A stretch of DNA of 42,539 nucleotides from JBEATZ01 sp041178545 (GTDB lineage Bacteria > Planctomycetota > UBA1135 > UBA2386), in contig JBEGVB010000115.1 of assembly GCA_041178545.1 (NCBI GenBank), positions 1 to 42,539 on the forward strand, written 5' to 3'. The position numbers and the translations under genes are program-made. Within the stretch, counting starts at the first letter, position 1; each line of letters begins with the position of its first letter. Under the pieces are notes generated by a model. That model made no database searches. It was not told where the DNA came from and saw nothing but the letters and a program-made list of their open reading frames with translations. Below are positions 1 to 8,305 of this stretch, one piece after another.

Positions 1-93
1 CTTCGGCAACCAGCAGGACTCGCACGGGACAAGCTGTACCAGACCCGGTTGCCCGGCGGAACAGCACATGGGGCCACCTCTGCAAGGACGGCG

Positions 94-123
94 TTGGCCG
101 CGTGCAGGGCAAGGACCTATAAC
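94..123 (+). promoter_or_regulatory. Candidate promoter of the first operon, near-leaderless
   Basis: TTGGCC at 94-99 and TATAAC at 118-123 are 18 bases apart and resemble -35 and -10 boxes. The start codon at 130 is only 6 bases after the -10 box, so the transcript would begin at or near the ATG. No Shine-Dalgarno site precedes the ATG. The remaining sequence at 1-129 shows no gene. Confidence 0.45.
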
Positions 124-129
124 GCAGCC

Positions 130-867
130 ATGCGTCCAGCACTTGCACTCTTCCTGCCCCTCTCCCTCGGTCTGCTCCTCAGCGCGTGCAACTCGGTCAA
201 CGCCACGCGTGTCGAGTCCGCCAAGCCGGACGCGGTGCCTGCCGCAGCGGCATCCAATGCCGACGAGTCGAAGGCGCTGGCCAAGGAGCTGCGCGGCAAG
301 GAGCGTGAGCTCGCGTACCTCGAGACCGACCAGCGCACTGCGGCAATCGACCGCGAGATGCGGATGCTCGGTGCCGAACATGCCGTGCAGGCCGCCCAGG
401 TGGAGCTGGACAAGGCACGGCACGACCGCGAGCTGTTCCTGACCCACGACAAGCCCACCGAGCTCGAGGAGCGTCGCATCGCCTTTGCCAGCCAGACCCA
501 CTACAGCGAGGAGGCCAAGGACGAACTGGCCGAGCTCGAGTCGATGTACCAGGCCGACGAGTTCGCCAAGTCGACGAAGGAGCTCGTGCTGAAGCGCGGT
601 CGCCGCAAGGTCGAGCTGGCCGAACGCAACCTTGCCATCGCAGCTCGCAACCTCGAGGTGCTGGAGAAGCAGACGCTGCCCCGCCGCGAGGAGGAGATGA
701 ATCGCAAGGTGGCGGATGCCGAGCGTGCGCTGGCGCGTGCGACCAAGGACCGCGAGAAGACGACGATGGAGCTGGAGCTCGCGCAGCGTCGCAGCGAGCA
801 CAAGCGCAGCGACCTGGTCGAGGAGGTCGCCGAGCTCAAGGCGAAGCTGGCCAAGGCATCGTCGTGA
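130..867 (+). CDS. Coiled-coil lipoprotein of unknown function
   Basis: A 245-residue protein. It begins with a hydrophobic signal peptide ending in a lipobox (LLSAC, Cys20), so it is probably anchored in a membrane facing the periplasm. From about residue 45 to the end it is almost all charged helix, rich in Glu, Lys, Arg and Ala with heptad-like spacing, and should form a long coiled coil. No catalytic motif is visible. The open frame extends 27 codons upstream, but the signal peptide and the TATAAC box place the start at the ATG at 130. The stop codon overlaps the GTG start of the next gene (GTGA), so the two are probably co-translated. A role as a structural or scaffold partner of the downstream secreted toroid is inference. 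Confidence 0.8.
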   Translation: MRPALALFLPLSLGLLLSACNSVNATRVESAKPDAVPAAAASNADESKALAKELRGKERELAYLETDQRTAAIDREMRMLGAEHAVQAAQVELDKARHDRELFLTHDKPTELEERRIAFASQTHYSEEAKDELAELESMYQADEFAKSTKELVLKRGRRKVELAERNLAIAARNLEVLEKQTLPRREEEMNRKVADAERALARATKDREKTTMELELAQRRSEHKRSDLVEEVAELKAKLAKASS

Positions 868-2015
868 GCCGGGTCCCGAGCGCTGTCGCGCTTGCTCTCG
901 TCGGTGCGCTCGGCGCCAGCGCCCAGGAGGCAACGGCGCCCCCCGACCTGACCACCGTCGAGGCGGCCCGCGAGGGCGCGAGGCGGGCCGTGGACTGGCT
1001 GGTCCGCACCCAGCGTCCGGACGGCACGTGGGCCACCTCGAGCTGCGACAGCCTGTTCGACGACAACTTCGCCGTCGAGACGTACTACACCTACCAGATG
1101 GGGGCGCACGGGGTCGCGGTGCTCGCGCTGCTCGCGGCGCCAGAGACCCCGGAGGTGCGCGCCGCGCTCGACAAGTCGGTGCGGTGGATCTGCACCACCC
1201 GCATGCCCCAGCGTGGCAACGGCTGGGACAACGACGCGGTGTGGGGCGCCCTCTACGGCACCATCGCGACCGCGGCTGCCGCGCGCGACCCGCGGTTCGA
1301 GAACGACGAGTGGCGCGGCATCGTGCACCAGCGCGGGCGCGAGTACGTGCGGTTCCTCGAGGCCAACCAGGTCCCGGACGGCGGCTTCGGCTACTACGAC
1401 GACCCGGTCTACACGCGGCGCCCGAAGTGGGCGACCAGCTTCTCCACCTCGTGCGTGCTGCCTGCGCTCGGCGTCGCCATGGAACTGGGCTGGTCCCGCG
1501 ACCCCCAGTTGGTGGAGCGGGCCGCCGACTACGTGCGCAGGTGCCGCCTGCCCACGGGTGCCTTTGCCTACGACTGGGAACCCGTGCCACGCGGATTGGT
1601 GGGCGAGTCGGTCAACGCGGTCAAGGGCAGCCTCGGTCGCATCCAGGTGAGCCACTGGGCCCTGCGACTCGCGGGCGACGACTACGTGACGGACGAGCGG
1701 TTGCGGTGGGGGCTCGACCAGTTCTTCGAGCACCACAAGTTCCTCCGCGTCGCGCGCATGCGCCCGATCCCGCACGAGGCCTACTACGCCAACGCGAGCT
1801 ACTTCTACTTCTTCGGCCACTACTACGCCGCGCTGTGCATCGAGATGCTGCCTGCCGCGGAGCGCGAGCCGCTGCGCCAGCGGTTCCGTCCGCTCGTGCT
1901 GCAGTTCCAGCGCAAGGGCGGCTCGTTCAGCGACTCGCTGGAGACCGGCTACATGGAGGTGTCCAGCACCGCCTACGCAGCACTCTCCCTGCTGGCAGGG
2001 GCTGGTGGACCGTGA
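864..2015 (+). CDS. Secreted alpha/alpha-toroid protein with prenyltransferase/squalene-oxidase-type repeats
   Basis: A 383-residue protein with a signal peptide probably cleaved after ALGASA (about residue 20). The mature part has the repeats of the terpenoid-cyclase/prenyltransferase toroid fold: a helix ending in WLVRTQRPDGTW (about residues 45-56), then YVRFLEANQVPDGGFGYYD and a third, weaker copy RRCRLPTGAFAYD. The DxDD acid motif of squalene-hopene cyclase is absent, so it is unlikely to be a class II cyclase. Secreted toroids of this kind are common in Planctomycetota and mostly uncharacterised. The GTG start overlaps the previous stop by 4 bases, and its own stop overlaps the GTG start of the next gene in the same way. 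The family call is fairly safe; the substrate is unknown. Confidence 0.75.
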   Translation: MSRVPSAVALALVGALGASAQEATAPPDLTTVEAAREGARRAVDWLVRTQRPDGTWATSSCDSLFDDNFAVETYYTYQMGAHGVAVLALLAAPETPEVRAALDKSVRWICTTRMPQRGNGWDNDAVWGALYGTIATAAAARDPRFENDEWRGIVHQRGREYVRFLEANQVPDGGFGYYDDPVYTRRPKWATSFSTSCVLPALGVAMELGWSRDPQLVERAADYVRRCRLPTGAFAYDWEPVPRGLVGESVNAVKGSLGRIQVSHWALRLAGDDYVTDERLRWGLDQFFEHHKFLRVARMRPIPHEAYYANASYFYFFGHYYAALCIEMLPAAEREPLRQRFRPLVLQFQRKGGSFSDSLETGYMEVSSTAYAALSLLAGAGGP

Positions 2016-3076
2016 GCACCCTCGACCCGCAGCCCGTAGCGCCGCGCCCGTCTGCAGGGGACCTGCAGTCCGTCGTGCGCAAGCTCGGCATCCCCGTGGC
2101 GCAGCGCCACATCTTCCTCTGCGCAGATGCCACCAACCCCAAGTGCTGTGACCGCGAGCGTTCCCTCGCGGCATGGGACTTCCTCAAGGCCCGCCTCAAG
2201 GAACTCGGCCTGAGCGAGGCAGGTGGCATCCAGCGCACCAAGGCAAACTGTCTGCGCCTGTGTGCCGACGGGCCGATCGCGGTGGTCTACCCCGAGGGGG
2301 CGTGGTACCGCGGCTGTGACCCGCACGTGCTCGAGCAGGTCGTCCAGCAGCACCTCGTCGGCGGCAAGGTCGTCGAGGAGCACCTCGTGGTGCAACACCC
2401 GCTGGGAGCCGACCCGCTGGACATGAAGGGCGACTGGAACCGTCGGGCGAAGGAGAACGCCAGCTGGTACATCGCCACCTCGGAGGCCTCGGGCGAGGAC
2501 TCCTTCCGCGCCTCCGGCATGCGCGACGTGCGCGCGTTCTTCGACGGGCTGGAGCACCTGCTGCACCCCAACCAGCTGGTCGCAGACATCGGTTGCGGCA
2601 CGGGCCGCATGGACGAGTTCGTCGCCCCGCATGTCCAACGCCTCTTCGGCATCGACGTGTCGGGCGAGATGCTGGCGAAGGCTGCCGTCCGGCTCGGCCA
2701 CCTCGACAACGTCGAGCTCCGCGAGGGCGACGGCTGGACGCTGCCGCTCCCCGCAGGGGCCGTCACCCTCGTGTTCAGCCACATCGTGCTGCAGCACACC
2801 CCGAGGCGGGTGACGCGCAGCTACTTCCGCGACGCGCTGCGCGCGCTCCGACCCGGCGGGCACTTCGTGTTCCAGCTGCCCGAGGCAGTGCCGGGTGCGC
2901 CGGAGGACCCGCCCGAGGACGACACCTTCGAGATGCGTTTCTGGCGCGAACAGGACCTGCGCTCGGACCTCGAGTCCCTCGGCTGGGAATGGCTGGAGTG
3001 TCGCAGGTTCCCGGTGCAGTCGCCGCTGCTCGACTTCAACCAGCTGCGCATCCACGCCCGCAAGCCGGGCAACTGA
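2012..3076 (+). CDS. Fusion of thioredoxin-like [2Fe-2S] ferredoxin and class I SAM methyltransferase
   Basis: A 354-residue two-domain protein starting at GTG 2012, which overlaps the previous stop (GTGA). Residues about 30-130 look like a thioredoxin-fold 2Fe-2S ferredoxin: HIFLC with Cys37, Cys45/Cys46, then CLRLC (Cys80 and Cys84) followed by ADGP and VVYPEG, the usual order in that family. Residues about 150-354 form a Rossmann methyltransferase with the SAM loop VADIGCGTGRMD at about 190, an acidic residue in GIDVSGEM, and later LRPGGHFVF. The ferredoxin domain could donate electrons, sense redox state or serve only as a structural cluster; the methyl acceptor cannot be read from sequence. 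Much longer open frames cross this region in the same frame, but the coupled GTG is the sensible start. Confidence 0.8.
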   Translation: MSTLDPQPVAPRPSAGDLQSVVRKLGIPVAQRHIFLCADATNPKCCDRERSLAAWDFLKARLKELGLSEAGGIQRTKANCLRLCADGPIAVVYPEGAWYRGCDPHVLEQVVQQHLVGGKVVEEHLVVQHPLGADPLDMKGDWNRRAKENASWYIATSEASGEDSFRASGMRDVRAFFDGLEHLLHPNQLVADIGCGTGRMDEFVAPHVQRLFGIDVSGEMLAKAAVRLGHLDNVELREGDGWTLPLPAGAVTLVFSHIVLQHTPRRVTRSYFRDALRALRPGGHFVFQLPEAVPGAPEDPPEDDTFEMRFWREQDLRSDLESLGWEWLECRRFPVQSPLLDFNQLRIHARKPGN

Positions 3077-3210
3077 CCGCACCGGTTCGCCTGCGCACGT
3101 GGGCCCGGGCCCGCTTCCCACTGTGGGCACCTTCGCCCGCCCCTGCGAACCCCCTCACGTCGATGTGTCGACGGCGCAGTGCCGACCGACGCGTTCCCCA
3201 GGAGGTTGCC

Positions 3211-3990
3211 GTGAACACCCCCCGGTTGCTCTTCGTCCCGTTGCTGGCGGCCATGGCCATCGCGCAGGTGCCCCAGCCGGGTGTGTTCGAGCTGCGGAGG
3301 ACCGACGGCCAGTTCGTGGCCGTCGTCCAGCGTGCCGACATGACCGGTGCGCTGTTCCTCGCCAATGCAGGCGGGGCGACCCAGGTCCTCGTCCCGATGC
3401 CATGGACCGTGCTGCGTGACCCGGTCACGCTCGGCATGGTTTACGGGACGGGTGAGACCGAGGTTGCGTTCCCGCTGGGGGCGGCAGCCGACATGCTGGT
3501 GCACCTGGACGTCTGGGTGCAGGCCCTGACCCTCGACGCGGGGGGTCGGGTCGAGGTCCACGATCCGCTGCGGATCCGCGACTGGGTGGCAGCGCAGGGC
3601 ACCTGCGGCGGCGGGATTCCGCCGCGCGACGCCCTGCCTGTCGCCCTGCGTGACGTCGAACTGGAGACCCAGTGGCTGGACACCAACCCGCCACGGCTCC
3701 AGTTCGTCGCGCGCTTCACGGGCCGCACGGACGGGTACGACCTCCGCATCGTCAAGGTGCGGCGCCTCGCCGGGCTCGAACCGGTTGCCGAGGTGCGCAT
3801 CTACCTGAAGACGCCTCACTGGCCGGACGAAGGCATGCTCGATGTCGAGCAGCAGTTCGCCGTCGCCGTGGACCTGGGTCCCATGCCGCCGCTGACGACG
3901 CGAGTCGTCGGCGCGACAGCGGACACCTGGGGCCTGCCGGAGATGCCGAACTGGTTCCTGATGGCGGAACTGCCGACGCGGAAGCCCTGA
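3211..3990 (+). CDS. Secreted protein of unknown function
   Basis: A 259-residue protein from GTG 3211, chosen because a strong Shine-Dalgarno site (AGGAGG, 3200-3205) lies 5 bases upstream and a signal peptide follows (LLFVPLLAAMAIA). The mature part appears beta-rich, with no catalytic motif and few cysteines. Segments such as YDLRIVKVRR and the later hydrophobic strand around EVRIYLKT resemble, in order and character, parts of the secreted protein at 4949-5788 (YDFRVYDVRT, EVQVFFYRQ), so the two may be distant paralogues. That similarity was judged by eye. A perfect hairpin lies just after the stop. Confidence 0.65.
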   Translation: MNTPRLLFVPLLAAMAIAQVPQPGVFELRRTDGQFVAVVQRADMTGALFLANAGGATQVLVPMPWTVLRDPVTLGMVYGTGETEVAFPLGAAADMLVHLDVWVQALTLDAGGRVEVHDPLRIRDWVAAQGTCGGGIPPRDALPVALRDVELETQWLDTNPPRLQFVARFTGRTDGYDLRIVKVRRLAGLEPVAEVRIYLKTPHWPDEGMLDVEQQFAVAVDLGPMPPLTTRVVGATADTWGLPEMPNWFLMAELPTRKP

Positions 3991-4016
3991 GCTCCTGCGC
4001 TGCGCCGCGGCCGACC

Positions 4017-4049
4017 GAGCCGCTGCAGGCACCTTGCCTGCAGCGGCTC
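4017..4049 (+). terminator. Perfect 15-bp hairpin, probable terminator
   Basis: Arms at 4017-4031 and 4035-4049 are exact inverted repeats (GAGCCGCTGCAGGCA and its complement) around a 3-base loop. The hairpin lies 27 bases after the stop of the secreted gene ending at 3990. No T run follows, so it may act as an mRNA stabiliser or a Rho-associated end rather than a classic intrinsic terminator. Its arm is related to other hairpins in this window. Confidence 0.7.
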
Positions 4050-4068
4050 CGACTGCATTCTGTACCCC

Positions 4069-4851
4069 ATGGTCGCCGTCCGCCGCATCGCCTCCCTCGT
4101 GCCGAGCATGACGGAATCCGTCTGCGTGCTCGGGGCGCGCGATCGCCTGGTTGCCGTCACCCGCTACTGCGTGGAGCCCGAGGCGGAGCTGCGCGACGTG
4201 CCGCGCGTGGGCGGCACCAAGAACCCGAAGCTGGAGAAGATCGCAGCGCTCGACCCAGACCTCGTGGTGGTCAACACCGAGGAGAACCGCCTCGAGGACA
4301 TCGCGTGGTTGCGCGAACGCTTTTGCGTGCTGGAGCACGTGCCGCGCACGGTCGGGGAGGCTGCCGAGGCGCTGCGGGAGCTCGCTGCGGCACTCGACCT
4401 CGTCGAGGCCGCGCTGCCCCACTTGCTTGCCGTCGAGGCGCAGCTCGCGGCAGGCCAGGTGGACGACCTGGTGCTGGAGCCCGTGTCCGTCTTCTACCCC
4501 ATCTGGCGCAAGCCCTGGATGGGCGTGGGGCGGGACACCTACGTGCGCGACGTGCTGCGGTGTGCCGGGGCGCGCAACGTGTGCGACGCGCTCGAAGGGC
4601 GCTACCCCGAGGTGTCCGTGGAGTGGCTCCGCTCCCAGCAGGTCGACGTGGTGGTCCTGCCCGACGAGCCCTGGGAGTTCACGCCGGCCGACCGTGACGC
4701 GCTGGCAGCAGGCGGCGAGTTCCCGGCGGGTGCCCGGGTCCTCTGTGCCAGCGGCAAGGACTTCTGCTGGCACGGCGTTCGCACGGCTCCGGGCCTTGGT
4801 GCGGTGCGATCGCTCCTCCGGCCCCTCCGTCGGCGGCGCACTGCCCACTAG
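4069..4851 (+). CDS. BtuF-like helical-backbone metal/cobalamin receptor without signal peptide
   Basis: A 260-residue protein of the TroA/BtuF periplasmic-binding superfamily. Typical features are the opening RIASLVPSMTESVCVLGA, the segment VGGTKNPKLEKIAALDPDLVVVNTEEN, and the C-terminal WLRSQQVDVVVLPDEPWEF. Family members usually deliver cobalamin or ferric siderophores to an ABC transporter. Here there is no signal peptide, and no permease or ATPase gene is nearby, so a cytoplasmic binding or sensing role is possible. The ATG at 4069 follows a hairpin and has no Shine-Dalgarno site. The ligand is unknown. Confidence 0.75.
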   Translation: MVAVRRIASLVPSMTESVCVLGARDRLVAVTRYCVEPEAELRDVPRVGGTKNPKLEKIAALDPDLVVVNTEENRLEDIAWLRERFCVLEHVPRTVGEAAEALRELAAALDLVEAALPHLLAVEAQLAAGQVDDLVLEPVSVFYPIWRKPWMGVGRDTYVRDVLRCAGARNVCDALEGRYPEVSVEWLRSQQVDVVVLPDEPWEFTPADRDALAAGGEFPAGARVLCASGKDFCWHGVRTAPGLGAVRSLLRPLRRRRTAH

Positions 4852-4948
4852 GGCCCAGCCCGACTCCGCACTCCGCCCGTTTCGATGCGGCTGCTGCAGT
4901 CCCTCATGAGGTCATGGCGAGCCATCGAGCTCCCAAGGAGTGTTGGTC

Positions 4949-5788
4949 ATGAACCTCAATCGCAAGACTACTCTCGCAGCGGTGCTGGGCCTCGGCCTGG
5001 CAGGCGTTGCTCCCACCCAGGTCGTCGTCGACCCCGTGTACACCAACGTGCTCGGCATCGAGGTGCAGGACCGCGACGCGCTCTTCGCCGTTGCGTTCCT
5101 CGGCATCAACGACATCACGCAGCCGCTGCCCGACCCGATCGGCGGTCGCCTGCTGATCACCCCGGTGGTCGCCAACCTGTACCCGGACCCGATGGGGGCC
5201 TTCAACCGCTACATGCTGCTGCCCACGGGCGATGCCCTCGAACTGGACATCTACGTCCAGATCGGCGCACTGCTCGACGGCGGCAGGATCGGCGTGACCG
5301 AGCTGTACAAGGTCGACGGCAAGACCCGCGAGGTCACCGTCCACAACCCGTTCCCGGTGCTCCCGGGCGAGATCAAGCCCATCGAGACCGAGGTCGCGAA
5401 CTGGAAGGCCGAGGCACTCGAGATCCGGCTCTTCCGCACCGACGACACCGGCCCGGTGCACGCACACTTCGCCGACATGGATGCCGACGGCCAGAACGAC
5501 CGCGTCTACGCGGAGTTCGAACCGGGCAACTACATGTACGACTTCCGGGTCTACGACGTCCGTACCACCAAGGAGGGTGAGGTCCAGGTGTTCTTCTACC
5601 GGCAGTTCCTGGGCATCATCTACACCGGCGAGATCCTGGAGGTGCCGGTCAACGAGGTGTGGCTGAAGGTCGACTTCGTCCCGGACGGCATGGCAGGTGT
5701 GAGGGTGTTCCTCGGTGAGGGCCCCGACGCGATGCCGGACCCCGACACGGTGCCTTGGGAAGAGCTGGCCTGGCTGCAGCTCGGCTGA
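4949..5788 (+). CDS. Secreted protein of unknown function with an EF-hand-like calcium loop
   Basis: A 279-residue protein. The ATG at 4949 is preferred over an in-frame GTG 9 bases upstream because AAGGAG (4935-4940) sits 8 bases before it. A signal peptide covers about the first 25 residues (LAAVLGLGLAGVAPTQ). The mature part appears beta-rich. A sequence of the form DxDxDGxxD (DMDADGQND) resembles an EF-hand or dockerin-type calcium-binding loop. Possible distant similarity to the secreted protein at 3211-3990 is noted there. The function is not recognised. Confidence 0.65.
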   Translation: MNLNRKTTLAAVLGLGLAGVAPTQVVVDPVYTNVLGIEVQDRDALFAVAFLGINDITQPLPDPIGGRLLITPVVANLYPDPMGAFNRYMLLPTGDALELDIYVQIGALLDGGRIGVTELYKVDGKTREVTVHNPFPVLPGEIKPIETEVANWKAEALEIRLFRTDDTGPVHAHFADMDADGQNDRVYAEFEPGNYMYDFRVYDVRTTKEGEVQVFFYRQFLGIIYTGEILEVPVNEVWLKVDFVPDGMAGVRVFLGEGPDAMPDPDTVPWEELAWLQLG

Positions 5789-5813
5789 GCCCGGACAACC
5801 GATGGCGGCACGC

Positions 5814-5849
5814 GACGCCGCGCAGGACCGACAGGGCCTGCGCGGCGTC
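5814..5849 (+). terminator. 13-bp GC-rich hairpin, probable terminator
   Basis: Arms at 5814-5826 and 5837-5849 are exact inverted repeats (GACGCCGCGCAGG) around a 10-base loop. It lies 25 bases after the stop of the secreted gene and before proS. No T tract follows. The arm shares GCCGCGCAGG with the hairpin at 35322-35352. Confidence 0.65.
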
Positions 5850-5905
5850 TGCACGTCCGGAAGGTTCGCGGCATGCGCATCGTTCCGGTGAGGGAGGGAC
5901 GCCGC

Positions 5906-5911
5906 TACGCT
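5906..5911 (+). promoter_or_regulatory. TANNNT -10 candidate of proS
   Basis: TACGCT lies 10 bases before the proS ATG at 5922. TTCCGG at 5883-5888 has the right 17-base spacing but is a weak -35 match. The transcript would have a leader of only a few bases. Confidence 0.4.
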
Positions 5912-5921
5912 CCCTGCCCCT

Positions 5922-7649
5922 ATGCGCCTGAGCCAGCTCCTCATCGCCACCCTGCGCGAAGACCCCGCGGACGCGGAGATCCCCAGCCACCGCCTGCTCG
6001 CACGCGGTGGCTTCATCGTGAAGATCGCCGCCGGCGTCTACACCTACTCGCCGCTCATGTGGCGCGTGATCCGCAAGTTCTCGCAGATCGTGCGCGAGGA
6101 GCTGGACCGCGCCGGCGCACAGGAGGTCATGCTGCCCATCGTCCAGCCGAAGGAGCTGTGGGTGAGCAGTGGCCGCTGGGACCGCTACGTGCGCGACGGG
6201 ATCATGTTCACCCTGAAGGACCGCAAGGGCAGCGAGATGTGTCTCGGCCCCACGCACGAGGAGGTCATGACCGCCTTCGTGAACTCGCAGGTGAACAGCT
6301 ACAAGCAGCTGCCGGTCAACTGCTACCAGATCCAGGACAAGTTCCGCGACGAGATCCGGCCGCGCTTCGGGCTCATGCGCGGGCGCGAGTTCCTGATGAT
6401 GGATGCCTACAGCTTCGATGCCGACCAGGCCGGGCTCGACGTGTCCTACCAGCGGATGCGGGACGCCTACTGCCGCATCTTCGAGCGCTGCGGCCTCCGC
6501 TACACGGTGGTGCAGGCCGACTCGGGAGCGATCGGTGGTGCGGGCAGCGAGGAGTTCATGGTCATCGCGGACTCCGGCGAGGACTCGATCCTCTACTGCG
6601 AGCAGAGCGGATACGCGGCCAACGTCGAGAAGGCCACGAGCAAGCTGCCGCCTGCGCCCGTGGGCGGCCCCGTGCAGGCGATGCAGCGGCACGGCACCCC
6701 GGACGTGAAGACCGTGGCGCAGCTGGAGACCTTCTTCCCCGGCTGGGTCGCAGGCCGCATGGCCAAGACCGTCCTGTACCGCGCCACGTGGAAGGACCGC
6801 GAGGAGACCGTGGCAGTGATGATGCGCGGCGACCTCGAGATCAACGAGGTCAAGCTCGTGAACGCACTCGACGCGCTGTCCGTGCGGCTCGCGAGCGACG
6901 AGGAGATCAAGGCGGCCACCGGTGCCGAGACGGGGTTCGCAGGCCCGGTCAACCTCCCGGAGAAGGTCCGCCTGCTGGCGGACGAGTCGCTCCGCGGTGC
7001 CACCAACCTGCTCACCGGTTGCAACGAGACCGGCTTCCACTGCCTCGACGTCAACCTTGGCCGCGACTGCCGCATGCCCGACTTCCGCGACCTGCGGCTC
7101 GCGCGGGCTGGCGAGGGCTGTCCGGTCTCGGGCCACCCGCTGCAGCAGGCGCGCGGCATCGAGGTGGGGCACATCTTCAAGCTCGGCACCAAGTACTCGG
7201 CCGCGATGACCGCCACCTTCATGGACCAGGGCGGCAAGCCGCAGCCGTTCGTGATGGGGTGCTACGGCATCGGCGTGAGCCGTACCCCGGCCTCGGCCGT
7301 GGAGCAGAACCACGACGAGAAGGGAATCGTCTGGCCTGCGCCGATCGCGCCCTTCGAGGCGGTGGTCGGCATCCTCGACCCCAAGAAGCCGGAACAGGTT
7401 GCCCTGGCGGAGCAGATCCATGCGCGGCTCGTGGCCGCCGGCATCGATGCCTGCATCGACGACCGTCCCCTCAGCCCTGGCGCCAAGTTCAAGGACCTCG
7501 AGCTGCTCGGCCTGCCCGTGCAGGTCTTCGTCGGGCGCAAGGCAGCCGAGGGGCAGGTGGAGTTCCTCGTCCGCCGCGGCATGCAGAAGTCCGAACTTGG
7601 CGTCGAGGACGCGGTGGCCACCACGCTGAAGGTCCTGCGCCCGTCCTGA
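5922..7649 (+). CDS. proS: Prolyl-tRNA synthetase, bacterial type with editing domain
   Basis: A 575-residue cytoplasmic enzyme that charges tRNA-Pro; E. coli ProS is close to this length. The class II catalytic core shows GPTHEEV at about residue 108, the motif 2 region RDEIRPRFGLMRGREF, and motif 3 MGCYGIGVSR at about 445. Between the core halves, about residues 225-400, is the inserted editing domain that clears mischarged alanyl-tRNA-Pro (for example CRMPDFRDLRLA and KLGTKYS). The C-terminal part, from about 470, is the anticodon-binding domain. It is apparently a single-gene unit between a hairpin and the sigma-factor gene. The ATG at 5922 gives the expected N-terminus MRLSQLLI. Confidence 0.97.
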   Translation: MRLSQLLIATLREDPADAEIPSHRLLARGGFIVKIAAGVYTYSPLMWRVIRKFSQIVREELDRAGAQEVMLPIVQPKELWVSSGRWDRYVRDGIMFTLKDRKGSEMCLGPTHEEVMTAFVNSQVNSYKQLPVNCYQIQDKFRDEIRPRFGLMRGREFLMMDAYSFDADQAGLDVSYQRMRDAYCRIFERCGLRYTVVQADSGAIGGAGSEEFMVIADSGEDSILYCEQSGYAANVEKATSKLPPAPVGGPVQAMQRHGTPDVKTVAQLETFFPGWVAGRMAKTVLYRATWKDREETVAVMMRGDLEINEVKLVNALDALSVRLASDEEIKAATGAETGFAGPVNLPEKVRLLADESLRGATNLLTGCNETGFHCLDVNLGRDCRMPDFRDLRLARAGEGCPVSGHPLQQARGIEVGHIFKLGTKYSAAMTATFMDQGGKPQPFVMGCYGIGVSRTPASAVEQNHDEKGIVWPAPIAPFEAVVGILDPKKPEQVALAEQIHARLVAAGIDACIDDRPLSPGAKFKDLELLGLPVQVFVGRKAAEGQVEFLVRRGMQKSELGVEDAVATTLKVLRPS

Positions 7650-7765
7650 GCGGGTCCCGCGCCATGGCATCGGGGTTTCCCCTCGGTTTGCAGGGTCCCG
7701 GCCCCTCCCGCGAGGGCGCCGAGGGCCTGCGTCCCCGCCCGGCCGGGTCGCGACAACCTTCGTCC

Positions 7766-8305
7766 GTGGAAGCCCACGACTTCTTCGAGATCCTGGTCCG
7801 TGAGCACATGGGGGGCGTGCGCGCCTTCGTCCTGTGCTCGCTGCGGGACCCAGTGACTGCCGAGGACCTGGTCCAGGAGGCGTTCCTGGTCGCGTGGAAG
7901 AACCTGCACCGTTACGACCGTCAGCTCCCCTTCGGTCCGTGGGTGCGCGGCATCGCCGCCAAGCTGATCCTGAACCACCGCCGCAAGCAGGCGCGCAGCA
8001 AGGTGCTCTACTGCGACGAGGAGACCCTGCACCTGCTCGACCGCAACTTCGAGGTTTTCGACGCCCTGCAGGGCCAGACCTTCGACGAGAAGATGAACGT
8101 GCTGCGCGACTGCCTCACCCGGCTGTCCGGCAGCCAGCGCGAGGCCATCCGCCTTCACTACGAGCACGGGCTGCACTGCAAGGAGATCGCCATGCGGCTC
8201 GGCATCGGGTTCGAGGCAGTCAAGAAGCACCTGCAGCGCGGACGTGCCGCTCTGCACCGTTGTCTGGGCCGCAAGGCACCCACCCTGGTCGAGGACTTCG
8301 CATGA
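7766..8305 (+). CDS. ECF-type RNA polymerase sigma factor
   Basis: A 179-residue protein starting at GTG 7766. Region 2 is visible at about residues 10-75 (VTAEDLVQEAFLVAWKNL, then FGPWVRGIAAKLILNHRRK), and region 4 at about 115-170 (LSGSQREAIRLHYEHGLHCKEIA followed by a helix-turn-helix ending in VKKHLQRGRAALHRCL). It would direct RNA polymerase to an extracytoplasmic-stress or surface regulon. Its stop overlaps the ATG of the next gene (ATGA), the usual layout for a sigma factor and its cognate anti-sigma factor. The start is uncertain by a few codons because no clear ribosome site precedes it. Confidence 0.9.
   Translation: MEAHDFFEILVREHMGGVRAFVLCSLRDPVTAEDLVQEAFLVAWKNLHRYDRQLPFGPWVRGIAAKLILNHRRKQARSKVLYCDEETLHLLDRNFEVFDALQGQTFDEKMNVLRDCLTRLSGSQREAIRLHYEHGLHCKEIAMRLGIGFEAVKKHLQRGRAALHRCLGRKAPTLVEDFA

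Noticed and set aside
501..2174. Long minus-strand open frame of about 557 codons
   Set aside because: It lies opposite three well-supported plus-strand genes and its translation is Arg/Ala/Gly/Val-rich without domain signatures; such antisense frames are expected at this GC content.
3101..3112. GGGCCCGGGCCC palindrome as an operator
   Set aside because: In DNA of this composition such a palindrome is weak evidence; no second copy or nearby promoter supports it.
5789..5921. T-box leader before proS
   Set aside because: No T-box consensus is seen; the gap holds a terminator-like hairpin and a TANNNT hexamer close to the start.
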